51,158 bases of DNA, taken from assembly GCF_026540895.1 (NCBI RefSeq), contig NZ_JALNUR010000024.1, positions 1 through 51,158 of the forward strand, written 5' to 3'. Made by a program: the position numbers and the translations under genes. Shown here piece after piece: positions 11,797 to 21,200 of the stretch. Below the pieces are notes generated by a model. The model did no database searches, was not told the DNA's origin, and was given only the letters and a program-made list of their open reading frames with translations. Positions within the stretch are counted from its first letter, which is position 1. Each line of letters opens with the position of its first letter. The DNA comes from Sphingomonas sp. GM_Shp_1. Lineage in GTDB: Bacteria; Pseudomonadota; Alphaproteobacteria; Sphingomonadales; Sphingomonadaceae.

Positions 11797-13308
11797 GTGT
11801 CGAAGAGCTTGCACCTGACCGCCCTGTTGCTGCTGGCCGCCAGCGCCGCCTCCCCCGCCTTGGCGCAAAAGGCCGAGAAGACCGAGACCAAGACGACCAC
11901 GACCGAAAAGAAGGACGACGATAGCAAGCGCCCGCCGCTCCCCGACGACAAGACGATCACGCAAAGCGCGCGGATCGGCGGTCGGGTGATCACCTACAAG
12001 GCGACCATCGGCAAGATCGCGGTGCGCGACGACAAGGGCAAGGAAATCGGCCAGGTCGTCTACACCGCCTATACCGTGCCCGGCGGCGATGTACGGCGGC
12101 CCGTTACCTTCGCCTTCAACGGCGGGCCGGGCGCGGCGTCGGTCTATCTGAACCTGGGCGCGGTCGGCCCCAAGCGCGTCCAGTTCGGCGCACAGGGCGA
12201 TGCGCCGTCCGACGCACCGATCACCAGTGACAATGCCAATAGCTGGCTGGACTTCACCGACCTGGTCTTCATCGACCCCATCGGCACCGGCTTCAGCCGC
12301 AGCCTGGTGGACGAGGCGGAAACCAAAAAGGCTTTCTACGCCAACGATCCGGACATCAAATATCTGTCGAAGGTCGTCTATGACTGGCTGGTCAAGGAAG
12401 GCCGGTTGCGCTCGCCCAAATATATCATGGGCGAAAGCTATGGCGGTTACCGGGCACCGCGCATCGCCTATGAACTTCAATCGCAGATCGGCGTCGGGGT
12501 GAACGGGCTGGTGATGGTATCGCCCTATCTCGACCCCGCCTCGGGCGACGATGCGACCGCGCTGTCGCCCCTGCCCTGGATGATCGACCTTCCCTCGATG
12601 GCCGCGGCGCAACTGGAGCGACAGGGCAAGCTGACTCCGACCGCGATGGCAGAGGTCGAGGCCTATGCGCGTGGCGATTACTTGCGCGACCTGATGCGCG
12701 GGCGGTCGGACACCCAGGCGGTCGACCGGATCGTGACACGGGTGACCGAGTTGACCGGGCTCGACCCTGCACTGGTCCGCAAGCTGGGCGGGCGGGTCGA
12801 TACGCGGACCTATCTGCGCGAGATCCACCGCAACGATTCGACCATCGGCAGCATCTACGATTCCAACGTCACCGCCTTCGACCCCTTCCCCTGGTCGTCG
12901 CAGCAGCGCTCCAACGACCCGCTGCTCGACTCGCTGATCGCGCCGACGACCAGCGCGATGGTGGACTTCGTGACGCGCGAAGTGGGGTGGAAGACCGACG
13001 CCCGCTATCACGCGCTGTCCTATGAGGTGAACAGCGCCTGGGATCGCGGCAAGCCCGACGACACCCCCGTCACCGACCTGCGCAAGGCGATCGCCAACGA
13101 TCCCAAGATGAAGGTGATGATCGTCCATGGCTGGGACGACCTGTCCTGCCCCTATTTCGCCTCGCGCCTGATCGTCGACCAGATGCCCAGCTATGGCGTG
13201 GCGCAGCGGGTGCAACTGAACGTCTATCCGGGCGGGCACATGTTCTACAGCCGGTCGGACAGCGGCGCGGCGTTCCGGCGGGATGCGATGGCGATGTATG
13301 GGGGGTGA
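11797..13308 (+). CDS. secreted S10 family serine carboxypeptidase
   Basis: A 503-residue peptidase with a signal peptide (about 1-23, ending ALA/Q) and a Lys/Thr/Asp-rich linker, followed by the alpha/beta-hydrolase core of S10 carboxypeptidases. The oxyanion-region motif NGGPGAAS, the nucleophile S214 in GESYGG, the Asp in HGWDDLSCP (D448 by alignment to the family GDxDxxC block) and H481 in GGHMFY form the expected triad. The GTG start is preceded by GGGGGAG at 11778-11784. It should release C-terminal residues from peptides in the periplasm or outside. The next gene downstream is a peptidase too, which fits scavenging of peptides. Confidence 0.92.
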   Translation: MSKSLHLTALLLLAASAASPALAQKAEKTETKTTTTEKKDDDSKRPPLPDDKTITQSARIGGRVITYKATIGKIAVRDDKGKEIGQVVYTAYTVPGGDVRRPVTFAFNGGPGAASVYLNLGAVGPKRVQFGAQGDAPSDAPITSDNANSWLDFTDLVFIDPIGTGFSRSLVDEAETKKAFYANDPDIKYLSKVVYDWLVKEGRLRSPKYIMGESYGGYRAPRIAYELQSQIGVGVNGLVMVSPYLDPASGDDATALSPLPWMIDLPSMAAAQLERQGKLTPTAMAEVEAYARGDYLRDLMRGRSDTQAVDRIVTRVTELTGLDPALVRKLGGRVDTRTYLREIHRNDSTIGSIYDSNVTAFDPFPWSSQQRSNDPLLDSLIAPTTSAMVDFVTREVGWKTDARYHALSYEVNSAWDRGKPDDTPVTDLRKAIANDPKMKVMIVHGWDDLSCPYFASRLIVDQMPSYGVAQRVQLNVYPGGHMFYSRSDSGAAFRRDAMAMYGG

Positions 13309-13340
13309 GGACTTCTCCGTTTCGACGTCAGCCCGCACCT

Positions 13341-13434
13341 CCGTTCGTGCTGAGCGAAGTCGAAGCATACGCCCCGCCGCCTGATCCTTGGCGAAGGGAT
13401 TCCCTTGGCCTTCGACTTCGCTCAGGCCGAACGG
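13341..13434. repeat. family C inverted repeat pair (copy C1)
   Basis: CCGTTCGTGCTGAGCGAAGT and onward (13341-13365) is mirrored by CCTTCGACTTCGCTCAGG with its flank (13409-13434). The same 25-bp unit, CGTTCAGCCTGAGCGAAGTC type, recurs at 21779-21807, 27702-27952 and 33421-33495. It separates the S10 gene from the hydroxyproline island. Confidence 0.8.
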
Positions 13435-13490
13435 CGGCGAGTATGATGAGCCCGCTAGCGTCCCGCCTCGCGCCACGCTAGACGCCCAAC

Positions 13491-13498
13491 CGTATACG
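13491..13498. promoter_or_regulatory. operator-like palindrome CGTATACG upstream of the M24 peptidase
   Basis: A perfect 8-bp palindrome within CCGTATACGAAATGG, 17 bases before the peptidase start. The same CCGTATACGA sequence occurs at 16043-16052 in the divergent promoter of the epimerase and oxidoreductase genes. GTATAC-centred palindromes are typical operators of GntR-family regulators of the FCD group; assignment to that family is an inference because no regulator gene lies in the window. Confidence 0.6.
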
Positions 13499-13514
13499 AA
13501 ATGGAGTGAGGCGA

Positions 13515-14711
13515 ATGGCAGGGATGATCGGCGGATCGACGGCGGAATGCGAACTGGCGAGCCTGTCGCCCTGGGCGAATCCCGCCCCCGTCATCACCGC
13601 CGAGGAGCGCACCCGCCGGATGGACCGCGCGCGAGAACTGACGGGGCTGATGGGCGCCGACGCGATCCTGATCGGTGCCGGCGCAAGCCTGCGTTACTTC
13701 ACCGGCGTCGCCTGGGGTGCGACCGAACGGCTGGTCGCGATGCTGCTGCCCGTCCAGGGCGATCCGATCTTCATCTGCCCGGCCTTCGAGCTCGGCTCGT
13801 TCGAGGCGAGTCTGTCCGTCCCCGCCACCGACATCCGGCTGTGGGAAGAGGATGAAAGCCCCTCCGCGCTTGTCGCGCAGGCGCTGAACGGCGCGAAGAC
13901 GCTGGCCATCGACCCGGCGCTCGCCTTCCTGTTCGTCGACCGCATCCGCGCCGCCGCGCCGGGCGTGGCGCTGGTCAGCGGCGCGCCCGCGGTCGATGGC
14001 TGCCGCTCGATCAAGTCGCCCGCCGAGATCTCGCTGATGCAACAGGCGATGGACATGACGCTGGAGGTCCATCGTCGCGCCGCGCGCATCCTGCATGAGG
14101 GCATTCGCGCATCGGAGGTGATCCGCTTCATCGACCAAGCGCACCGCGCGCTGGGCGCGTCGACCGGCAATTATTTCTGCGCGGTCCAGTTCGGTCGCTC
14201 GACGGCGTTCCCGCATGGCCTGCCGCAGGACGATGTGCTGCGCGAGGGCGATGTGGTGCTGGTCGATACCGGCACGCTGATCGACGGCTATCATAGCGAC
14301 ATCACCCGCACCTATGCCTTCGGCGAGGTCGGCGACGAGGTCCGCCGCATCTGGGACATCGAGAAGCAGGCCCAGGCCGCCGCCTTCGCCGCCGTGCGTC
14401 CGGGGGAGCCGTGCGAGGCGGTGGACTATGCCGCGCGCGCGGTCCTCGAACGCTCCGGCCTCGGTCCCGACTACCGCCTGCCCGGCCTGCCGCACCGCAC
14501 CGGGCATGGCATCGGCCTGTCGATCCACGAGCCCGCCTATCTGGTGCGCGGCGACAAAACCCCGCTGACACCGGGCATGTGCTTCTCCAACGAACCGATG
14601 ATCGTGGTGCCGGAGCGTTTCGGTGTGCGGCTGGAGGATCACTTCTACGTCACCGAGACGGGTGCGGCCTGGTTCACCGAACCCCAGCCCGCCATCGACG
14701 ATCTGGGGTGA
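13515..14711 (+). CDS. M24 family Xaa-Pro peptidase (prolidase-like)
   Basis: A 398-residue creatinase-fold aminopeptidase/prolidase. The N-terminal half is the non-catalytic creatinase-like domain. The C-terminal half has the five metal ligands of a dinuclear M24 centre: D251 and D262 (VDTG..SDITR), H331 (RTGHGIG), E360 (NEPMIV) and E374 (RLEDHF). No signal peptide is present, so it is cytoplasmic. The ATG at 13515 has GGAG eight bases upstream; a GTG at 13506 is possible. It stands before a hydroxyproline epimerase and oxidase and shares their operator, which suggests it releases Pro or Hyp from dipeptides taken up by the cell. Confidence 0.9.
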   Translation: MAGMIGGSTAECELASLSPWANPAPVITAEERTRRMDRARELTGLMGADAILIGAGASLRYFTGVAWGATERLVAMLLPVQGDPIFICPAFELGSFEASLSVPATDIRLWEEDESPSALVAQALNGAKTLAIDPALAFLFVDRIRAAAPGVALVSGAPAVDGCRSIKSPAEISLMQQAMDMTLEVHRRAARILHEGIRASEVIRFIDQAHRALGASTGNYFCAVQFGRSTAFPHGLPQDDVLREGDVVLVDTGTLIDGYHSDITRTYAFGEVGDEVRRIWDIEKQAQAAAFAAVRPGEPCEAVDYAARAVLERSGLGPDYRLPGLPHRTGHGIGLSIHEPAYLVRGDKTPLTPGMCFSNEPMIVVPERFGVRLEDHFYVTETGAAWFTEPQPAIDDLG

Positions 14712-14743
14712 AGGGTGGGCTTGGCGAAGGCCGGGGCAACAGG

Positions 14744-14999
14744 TTCACGCGAAGCCGCGATGACGCGAAGACATTTTGCTCGCGCGGAGACGCGGAGGCG
14801 CGGAGATGACGGCCCGCGCGGCCGCGCTTTGGAATCGTCAACGGACCGCTGTTCAGGGCGGATCGCCATTCATCCCATTCCTCCCCTGCAAGGGGAGGAA
14901 TACAGGGAGGGCCGCTGACGCGGCGAGCCTGCCCCTCCGCGTCTCCGCGTCACCGCGCGAACCCTATTTTCCTTCGCGGCTTCGCGTCTTCGCGTGAAC
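14744..14999. repeat. family D long inverted repeat enclosing a family A half-element
   Basis: The left arm 14744-14805 (TTCACGCGAAGCCGCGATGA and onward) is an imperfect reverse complement of the right arm 14935-14999, both built from CGCGAAG and CGCGGAG units. Between them lies a CTCCCCTGCAAGGGGAG hairpin (14877-14903). The element fills the 295-base gap between the convergent M24 peptidase and epimerase genes. No gene is seen in it. Confidence 0.7.
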
Positions 15000-15006
15000 A
15001 ATCACT

Positions 15007-16020
15007 TCAAACCACGGTGAACCCCGCCCAGAATGGGTCCTCACGGTCGATCCAGATCGTATTGAAACCCGTAGCGATCGCCGAGCCCTGGATCGACGGC
15101 ACGATCGCCGCCTGACCACCCAGTTCCGTCTCCGCCTCGACCCGGCCGATGAAGCGGCTGCGGATATAGCTTTCATGGACGAAGCGGTCGCCGACCTTCA
15201 ACCGTCCCTTGGCCGCCAGATGGGCGAGGCGCGCCGAGGTGCCGGTGCCACACGGGGAACGGTCGATGGCCCGCTCGCCATAGAAGACCGCGTTACGCCC
15301 ATCGGCATCCTCCGCCGAGGGCTTGTCCGCCCACAGCACATGGCTGACCCCCCGGATGGAGGGTTCGAGCGGGTGGACCGGCTCGAACTGTTCGCGCACC
15401 AGTTCGCGGATCGTGCGGCTGAGTTCGACCAGCTTCGACGCGCCCAGATCGTCCAGCCCGGTATAGGCCCCCTGCGGCTCGACAATGGCATAGTAGTTGC
15501 CGCCATAGGCGACATCCAGCGTTAGCGGCCCGAAGCCCGGCACGTCGATCCGGATGCCCTCCGCCGCCAGATAGGCGGGGACGTTGCGGATGCGGACCGC
15601 CGTGACCTTCGCCCCTTCCTTCTCATATTCGATATGGATGGTGCCCGCGGGCACCTCGACCTTCAGCTTGCCGGGCTCGCGCGGGGTGATCAGGCCATGT
15701 TCCAGGCCGAAGGTGATCATGCCGATGGTGCCATGGCCGCACATGGGCAGGCAGCCGCTCGTCTCGATGAACAGGATCGCGGCATCGCTGTCGGGCTCGC
15801 AGGGCGGATAGAGGAAGCCGCCCGACATCATGTCATGTCCGCGCGGCTCGAAGCAGAGCCCGGTGCGAATCCAGTCGAACCGCTCCAGAAAGTCCAGCCG
15901 CCGCTCCGCCATGCTGGCCCCGCGCAACAGCGGCGCGCCGCCCGCCACCAGCCGGACCGGATTGCCCGCCGTATGGCCGTCGATGCAGAAAAAGGTGTGG
16001 CGGATTGTGGGTGACGTCAT
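15007..16020 (-). CDS. 4-hydroxyproline 2-epimerase (proline racemase family)
   Basis: A 337-residue member of the proline racemase fold that should convert trans-4-hydroxy-L-proline to cis-4-hydroxy-D-proline. Both catalytic cysteines are present: C94 in MCGHGTIG and C257 in SPCGTGTSA. This separates it from trans-3-hydroxyproline dehydratases, which have Thr or Ser in place of one Cys. The N-terminal block CIDGHTAGNPVR is also typical. I chose the ATG at 16020 because AAGGGA lies just upstream; longer frames would run through the operator. The oxidoreductase that would use its product is divergent from it, 66 bases away. Confidence 0.92.
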   Translation of the reverse strand: MTSPTIRHTFFCIDGHTAGNPVRLVAGGAPLLRGASMAERRLDFLERFDWIRTGLCFEPRGHDMMSGGFLYPPCEPDSDAAILFIETSGCLPMCGHGTIGMITFGLEHGLITPREPGKLKVEVPAGTIHIEYEKEGAKVTAVRIRNVPAYLAAEGIRIDVPGFGPLTLDVAYGGNYYAIVEPQGAYTGLDDLGASKLVELSRTIRELVREQFEPVHPLEPSIRGVSHVLWADKPSAEDADGRNAVFYGERAIDRSPCGTGTSARLAHLAAKGRLKVGDRFVHESYIRSRFIGRVEAETELGGQAAIVPSIQGSAIATGFNTIWIDREDPFWAGFTVV

Positions 16021-16043
16021 CGGGATTCCCTTGCTAGGAAATC

Positions 16044-16051
16044 CGTATACG
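16044..16051. promoter_or_regulatory. operator-like palindrome CGTATACG in the epimerase/oxidase divergent promoter
   Basis: It lies within CCGTATACGATATGA, 24 bases from the epimerase ATG and 36 bases from the chosen oxidase ATG. It repeats the site at 13491, and the match extends over CCGTATACGA, then A or T, then ATG. One bound regulator could control both divergent genes. Confidence 0.62.
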
Positions 16052-16086
16052 ATATGACCCGCCTTATGCCCAAGCCGGAAAATAGC

Positions 16087-17331
16087 ATGTCGTCCTCGGA
16101 TCATCGCAGCGCCATCGTCGTGGGTGGCGGGGTGGTGGGGACGACCACTGCGCTGGCGCTCCAGCGCAAAGGCTGGATGGTGACGCTGATCGAGGCGGAG
16201 GACTCGCCCCGCGCCGCCTCCTGGGGCAATGCGGGCCATATCGCGACCGAACAGGCCGAGCCGATCGCCTCGCCCGCGATGGTGCGTGGGTTTGCCAAGC
16301 CGCTGTTCTTCCGCGGCGGCGCGCTAGCCCTGCCGCCGCGCGAGATCGCGACCTGGCTACCCTTCTCGCTGCGCCTGTTGAAGGCCGCGCGGCCCGCCCG
16401 TTACGAGCGCGCGCATCAGGCACTGGCGGGATTGCTGGCGCACGCGATGCCCGCCTGGGAGCGGCATGTCGCCGCGCTCGGCGCGCCCGAACTGCTGCGC
16501 CCGGACGGCCATGTCGTGCTGTGGGAAAGCCCGGATAGCGCCGCACGGGGGCTGGCGAACTGGCAGGCGGCGGACACCGGCACCGCGCGCTTTCGCCCGC
16601 TGACCGAGGCGGAGTTGCAGGACTGGCGCACCCGCATCCGCAGTCCCGTTGCGGGCGGCATCCGCTTCGAGGGCAGCGGCCAGATCGCCGACCCGACGCG
16701 ACTGGCGGAGACGGCGACCGCGCGCTTCGTGGCGGATGGCGGCATCCGCATCATCGCCCGCGTCGAGGCGGTCGGCGACGGCGAGGTCCGCCTATCGGAC
16801 AACCGCCGCCTGGCCGCCGCGCAAATCGTCGTGACGGCCGGCGTGGCGAGCGCCGCGCTGCTCCGCCCCTTCGGCCTGAAGGCCCCGATCATCGCCGAGC
16901 GCGGCTATCACCTCCAGACCGGACCCGAGGTCGACTGGCCCGCCGACCTGCCGCCGGTGGTGTTCGAGGACCGCTCGATGATCGTCACCCGCTTTGCCGG
17001 GGGTCTGCGCGCCGCCAGCATCGTCGAGTTCGCCCGCGCCGAAGCGAAGCCCGACCCCGCCAAATGGAACCGCCTGCGCCACCATATCGCCGCGCTGGGC
17101 CTGCCGATCGGCGAGGACGCGAAGCCCTGGATGGGCGCGCGGCCTACTTTGCCCGATTACCTGCCCGCGATCGGGCGAGTACCGGGGACGCGGGGGGTAT
17201 CCTATGCGTTCGGGCACAACCATCTGGGCCTGACGCTGGCGCCGATTACGGGTGAATTGGTGTCGGGGATGCTGGATGGCGAGACAGTCGCGGTGCCGAT
17301 GGAGCCGTTCGCGCTGGAACGGTTCGTCTAA
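16087..17331 (+). CDS. FAD-dependent D-amino-acid (D-hydroxyproline) dehydrogenase, DadA-like
   Basis: A 414-residue flavoprotein of the DAO/DadA family. Residues 9-35 form the Rossmann FAD motif (IVVGGGVVG ... LIEAED), and the C-terminal block SYAFGHNHLGLTLAPITGELV is the second FAD-contact region of this family. Its place beside a hydroxyproline epimerase points to cis-4-hydroxy-D-proline as substrate, giving pyrroline-4-hydroxy-2-carboxylate; electrons would pass to the respiratory chain. I prefer the ATG at 16087 (weak GGAA site) because an ATG at 16054 would abut the operator. The later enzymes, deaminase and semialdehyde dehydrogenase, are not in the window. Confidence 0.88.
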   Translation: MSSSDHRSAIVVGGGVVGTTTALALQRKGWMVTLIEAEDSPRAASWGNAGHIATEQAEPIASPAMVRGFAKPLFFRGGALALPPREIATWLPFSLRLLKAARPARYERAHQALAGLLAHAMPAWERHVAALGAPELLRPDGHVVLWESPDSAARGLANWQAADTGTARFRPLTEAELQDWRTRIRSPVAGGIRFEGSGQIADPTRLAETATARFVADGGIRIIARVEAVGDGEVRLSDNRRLAAAQIVVTAGVASAALLRPFGLKAPIIAERGYHLQTGPEVDWPADLPPVVFEDRSMIVTRFAGGLRAASIVEFARAEAKPDPAKWNRLRHHIAALGLPIGEDAKPWMGARPTLPDYLPAIGRVPGTRGVSYAFGHNHLGLTLAPITGELVSGMLDGETVAVPMEPFALERFV

Positions 17332-17549
17332 GCGCCATTTGCGCGGTGTCTGGCCGCCGTCGGGCGATTCCAACGGCGGCCGATCACCAGCAGAATGACA
17401 GGCGTGATGTAGAACCATCCCGCCATCGCACCCCAAAGGGAGACACCCTCCATCGTGCTATCCGGCCCGATGGGGATGGCGGTCGCAATCCAGACGGCCG
17501 CCACAAGCCGGAAGAGCCACAGCGTGATCGTCGAAGGCTTGCGGATCAT
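17328..17549 (-). CDS. small two-pass membrane protein, hypothetical
   Basis: A 73-residue product with two hydrophobic segments, about residues 8-25 (LWLFRLVAAVWIATAIPI) and 38-57 (LWGAMAGWFYITPVILLVIG), and a basic tail. It is rich in Trp. Its stop codon overlaps the 3' end of the convergent oxidoreductase gene by four bases. The ribosome site is weak. It resembles many small uncharacterised membrane proteins of sphingomonads; no function can be given. Confidence 0.55.
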   Translation of the reverse strand: MIRKPSTITLWLFRLVAAVWIATAIPIGPDSTMEGVSLWGAMAGWFYITPVILLVIGRRWNRPTAARHRANGA

Positions 17550-17627
17550 CCCGAAAGAATGTCATCAGCTGGCGGCGTGGTCCAGCCCTTCGGGCCGTAT
17601 CCACGCCATTTCCGGTGAAAGGCGGGT

Positions 17628-18092
17628 GTGGTGACGCGGCTCCTGTTGCTTGTGATGCAAACGGCAACCGTCATTCTGACTACGCCCGTGGTCGCGGCGA
17701 CGGCGAACACGTCCTCCTGCATGGCGGGCAAGCGGGCGGCGCTCGTCAAAGGGCATTTTACCGGGCCGCTCTTATGCTCCGGCAAGGCCGTGTCATTCGT
17801 GAAGATCGGTCGCGTAGAGCAAGGCCGTTTTGCCCTCTACGACTATCGCTACCGATACCGGCCCATAGGGGCGAACGTCATGCACGGTGGCCAGCGGATC
17901 ATCCTATTCCGCAACGGCATCTATGCTGGACAATATGTGTTGTCGCCCCCACCCTACACCATCGTGACCGTGAAGGGTTCGACGGTCATTATGCACAGTC
18001 CCGATGGATCGCCGGACGCCGTGTTGAATTTCGCCGATGGGCCACCTCGAAATATTCTGGTCGGGGGCGACTCCGTCCGTTTCACTCTCTGA
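17628..18092 (+). CDS. secreted hypothetical protein
   Basis: A 154-residue product with a signal peptide (about 1-24, ending VVAA) and a mature domain with two cysteines (SSCMAG and LLCSGK) that could form a disulphide, followed by beta-strand-like Tyr/Val/Ile-rich sequence. The GTG start at 17628 is preceded by AAGG. Third-position GC is lower than in its neighbours, so it may be a recently acquired or fast-evolving gene. No family is recognised. Confidence 0.55.
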   Translation: MVTRLLLLVMQTATVILTTPVVAATANTSSCMAGKRAALVKGHFTGPLLCSGKAVSFVKIGRVEQGRFALYDYRYRYRPIGANVMHGGQRIILFRNGIYAGQYVLSPPPYTIVTVKGSTVIMHSPDGSPDAVLNFADGPPRNILVGGDSVRFTL

Positions 18093-18207
18093 CGGATAGA
18101 GGCGGACGGGCGGGATGTCGAAACGGCATCCGCTCCTCCCCCCTCGACAACGCGTCCCCATGCGCTATCGATAACCACCATCGACGTCGGGGGACGGCAC
18201 CGGGTCC

Positions 18208-21200
18208 GTGCAGATCAAGCGGCTTCGCATTTCGGGTTTCAAGAGCTTCGTCGATCCGGCCGATCTGGTCATCGAGCCGGGGCTGACCGGTGTTGTCGGG
18301 CCCAATGGCTGCGGCAAGTCGAACCTGCTCGAAGCACTGCGCTGGACCATGGGCGAAAATAGTGCGCGGTCGATGCGCGGCGCGGGGATGGAAGACGTCA
18401 TCTTCGCGGGCACCGCCACCCGCCCGCCGCGCGACTTCGCCGAGGTCACCATCCTGGCCGAGCGCGACGGGAACGAGACCGAGATTGTTCGCCGGATCGA
18501 GCGGGGCGCTGGCTCGGCCTATCGCATCGACGGGCGCGACGTGCGGGCCAAGGACGTGGCCCTCCTCTTCGCCGATGCCGCGACCGGCGCGCACTCCCCT
18601 GCTCTGGTCAGCCAGAACCGGATCGGCGCGGTCATCGCCGCCAAGCCCGCCGAGCGCCGCGCCATGCTGGAGGAAGCCGCCGGAATCGCGGGACTGCATG
18701 TCCGCCGCCGTGACGCCGAGTCGAAGCTGCGCGCGACCGAAGCGAACCTGACCCGGCTGGACGAAGCCATCGCCGATCAGGACGCGCGCATCGCGACCCT
18801 GCGGCGACAGGCGCGCGCGGCGGAGCGCTATCGCCTGATCTCCGACCAGATTCGGGTGGCCGAGGCGCGGATGATCTTCGCCCGCTGGCGCGACGCGGCG
18901 GCAGCGGCGACCCTCGCCAAGACCGAGGCCGAGGCCGCCGAGCGTCAGGTGACCGACGCCACCACCGCCGAACGCGCCGCCGCCAAGGCACAGGAACAGT
19001 CGGTCGCGCGGGCCGCCAGGGCGCGGGCCGCCTCTCTGACCGCACGCGATGCGCTGAGCGAAGCGGGCCATGCGCTGTCCCGCGCGCGCGACCGCCGCCA
19101 CGGCCTGCAACGCCGGATCGAGGAACTGGCCGCCGCGCGTACCCGCATCGATCAGGACCGCGCGCGCGAGGATGCGCTGGCGCACGACGCCGCCGCCGCG
19201 ATCCAGCGACTGGCCCAGGAACGCGAGGATCTGGACGCGCGCATCGCCCATGCGGTGCAGGCGATGCCCCGGCTCGACGCGCTGCTGGCCGAGGCGGAAA
19301 CGAAGAATCGCGATGCCGAGGTGGCACTGGCCCGCGCGCTGTCCGCGCAAGCCGCCGAGGCGGCCGAACGCCGGATCGCCGAAGCGGCGCTTACCGCCGC
19401 GCGAACCCGCCATGCCCGGGCGGAACGCGATTCGCGGGGCGTCGCCTCCGCCATCGACGCGTTGCCCGACATGGCGGAACAGGAGGCGGCGCGAGACGCC
19501 GCCATCGCGACCCAAGCCGCCGCCAAGCGCGATGCCGACAAGGCGCAGGCCGCACTGGGCTGGGCCGAGGAAAGCGAGTCGACCGCCTCGACCGAGCGCG
19601 ACACGGCCGAGGCGACCCGCGCCCGCGCCATCGCCGCGCTCGCCGCGCTGGATGCCGAGATCGCAACGCTGATTCGTGTGACCGAGCGCAAGAGCGGCGA
19701 CCGACTGCTCGACGAGGTGCAGGCCGAACCCGGTTACGAACGCGCGCTGGCTGCCGCGCTAGGCGACGAACTGGAAACGCCGCTGATCGATTGGCATGGA
19801 TCGCCGATCCTGCCCGACGATCCGCCGCCGCCGGTGGGTACGCTCCGGCTGGGCGAGCGGATCACCGCGCCCCCTGCCCTGGCCCGGCGACTGTCGCAGA
19901 TATTCTTGGTCGAGGTGGATTCGGGCCAGCAGCTCAGCGTCGGCCAGCGGATCGTCACGCGCGAAGGCCGGCTGCGGCGCTGGGACGGCTATATCGGCGA
20001 GGGCGGCGGCGCAGCGGCGGCCGAGCGGATGGAGCGGCGCAACCGGCTGGCCGCGTTGGAGGCCGAGCGCCCGGCGGCCGAGGCGGCGGTCCAGGCCGCG
20101 ACGGAGGCGCGTGCGGTGATCGAGGAGCGCATCGCGCGCGCGCGCGCCGCCGCCGCCAGCGCACGGACGCTCCACGCCACCGCCGTCACCTCCTTGCGCG
20201 ATGCCCAACGCGCCGAGGACCGGGCGCAGGCGATGATCGAACGGCTGTCCGCCCAGCGCGCCGACCTGGCCGCGCGCGCCGAGCGCATGGCCGCCGAGAC
20301 GGACGAGGCGCGGGCCGAATGCGAACGCGCCGAGGCGGCGTTGGCCGACCTGCCCGACGGCTCGGCGAGTGCGGCGGAGACGGCGCGGCTCCAGACCGAG
20401 ACGCAACTGGCGCGTTCGGCGGTGGCGCTCGCCCGGTCGGAGCGGACGACGCTGGAACGCAGCCTGGCGCAGACCCGCGATCGACGGGACGCCGCGATGG
20501 TCGAGGCCGAAAGCTGGGACCAGCGCGCCGGGCAAGCGGCAGGGCGGATCGCCGAGATGGACGCGCGCGCCGCGACGCTGGAACGCGACGCCGCCGCGCT
20601 CGCCGACCGTCCCGCGCAGCTCGCGGAGGAGATCGCCACCCTCGCCGCCGCGCATGACAGCGCCAAGGCCGACGCGGAGCGGACGCAAGCAGAGGAAGCC
20701 GAGGCCGAACATGCGCTGCGCGCCGCCGAGGCTGCCCATGCCGGGGCCAATGCCTTGTTGTCGACAGCGCGGGAGGCGCGCGCCGGGGCGCTGGCGCGAG
20801 TCGAGAATCACGAACTCCGCCGGGTGGAGCTGGGCCGCGTATCGGGCGAGCGTTTCGCCTGCCCCGCCCCGGTGCTGCCCGAAAGGCTGGGTTTCGAGAG
20901 TGCGGGCGTCGGCTCGCCCCAGGCGGAGGCCGCCGCGCATGACAAGCTGTCCGCAGACCGCGAGCGGATCGGGCCGGTCAATCTCGTCGCCGAACAGGAA
21001 CTGGCCGAACTGGAGGCGAGCGGCGCGGCCAATGCCGCCGAGCGCGAGGATCTGGTGCAGGCGGTGGCGCGGTTGCGCGGCTCGATCGGGCTGCTCAACC
21101 GCGAGGGGCGGCAAAGGCTGCTCGCGGCGTTCGAGGCGGTGAACGGCCATTTCCAGACGCTGTTCGCGACATTGTTCGACGGCGGCTCGGCGCATCTGGC

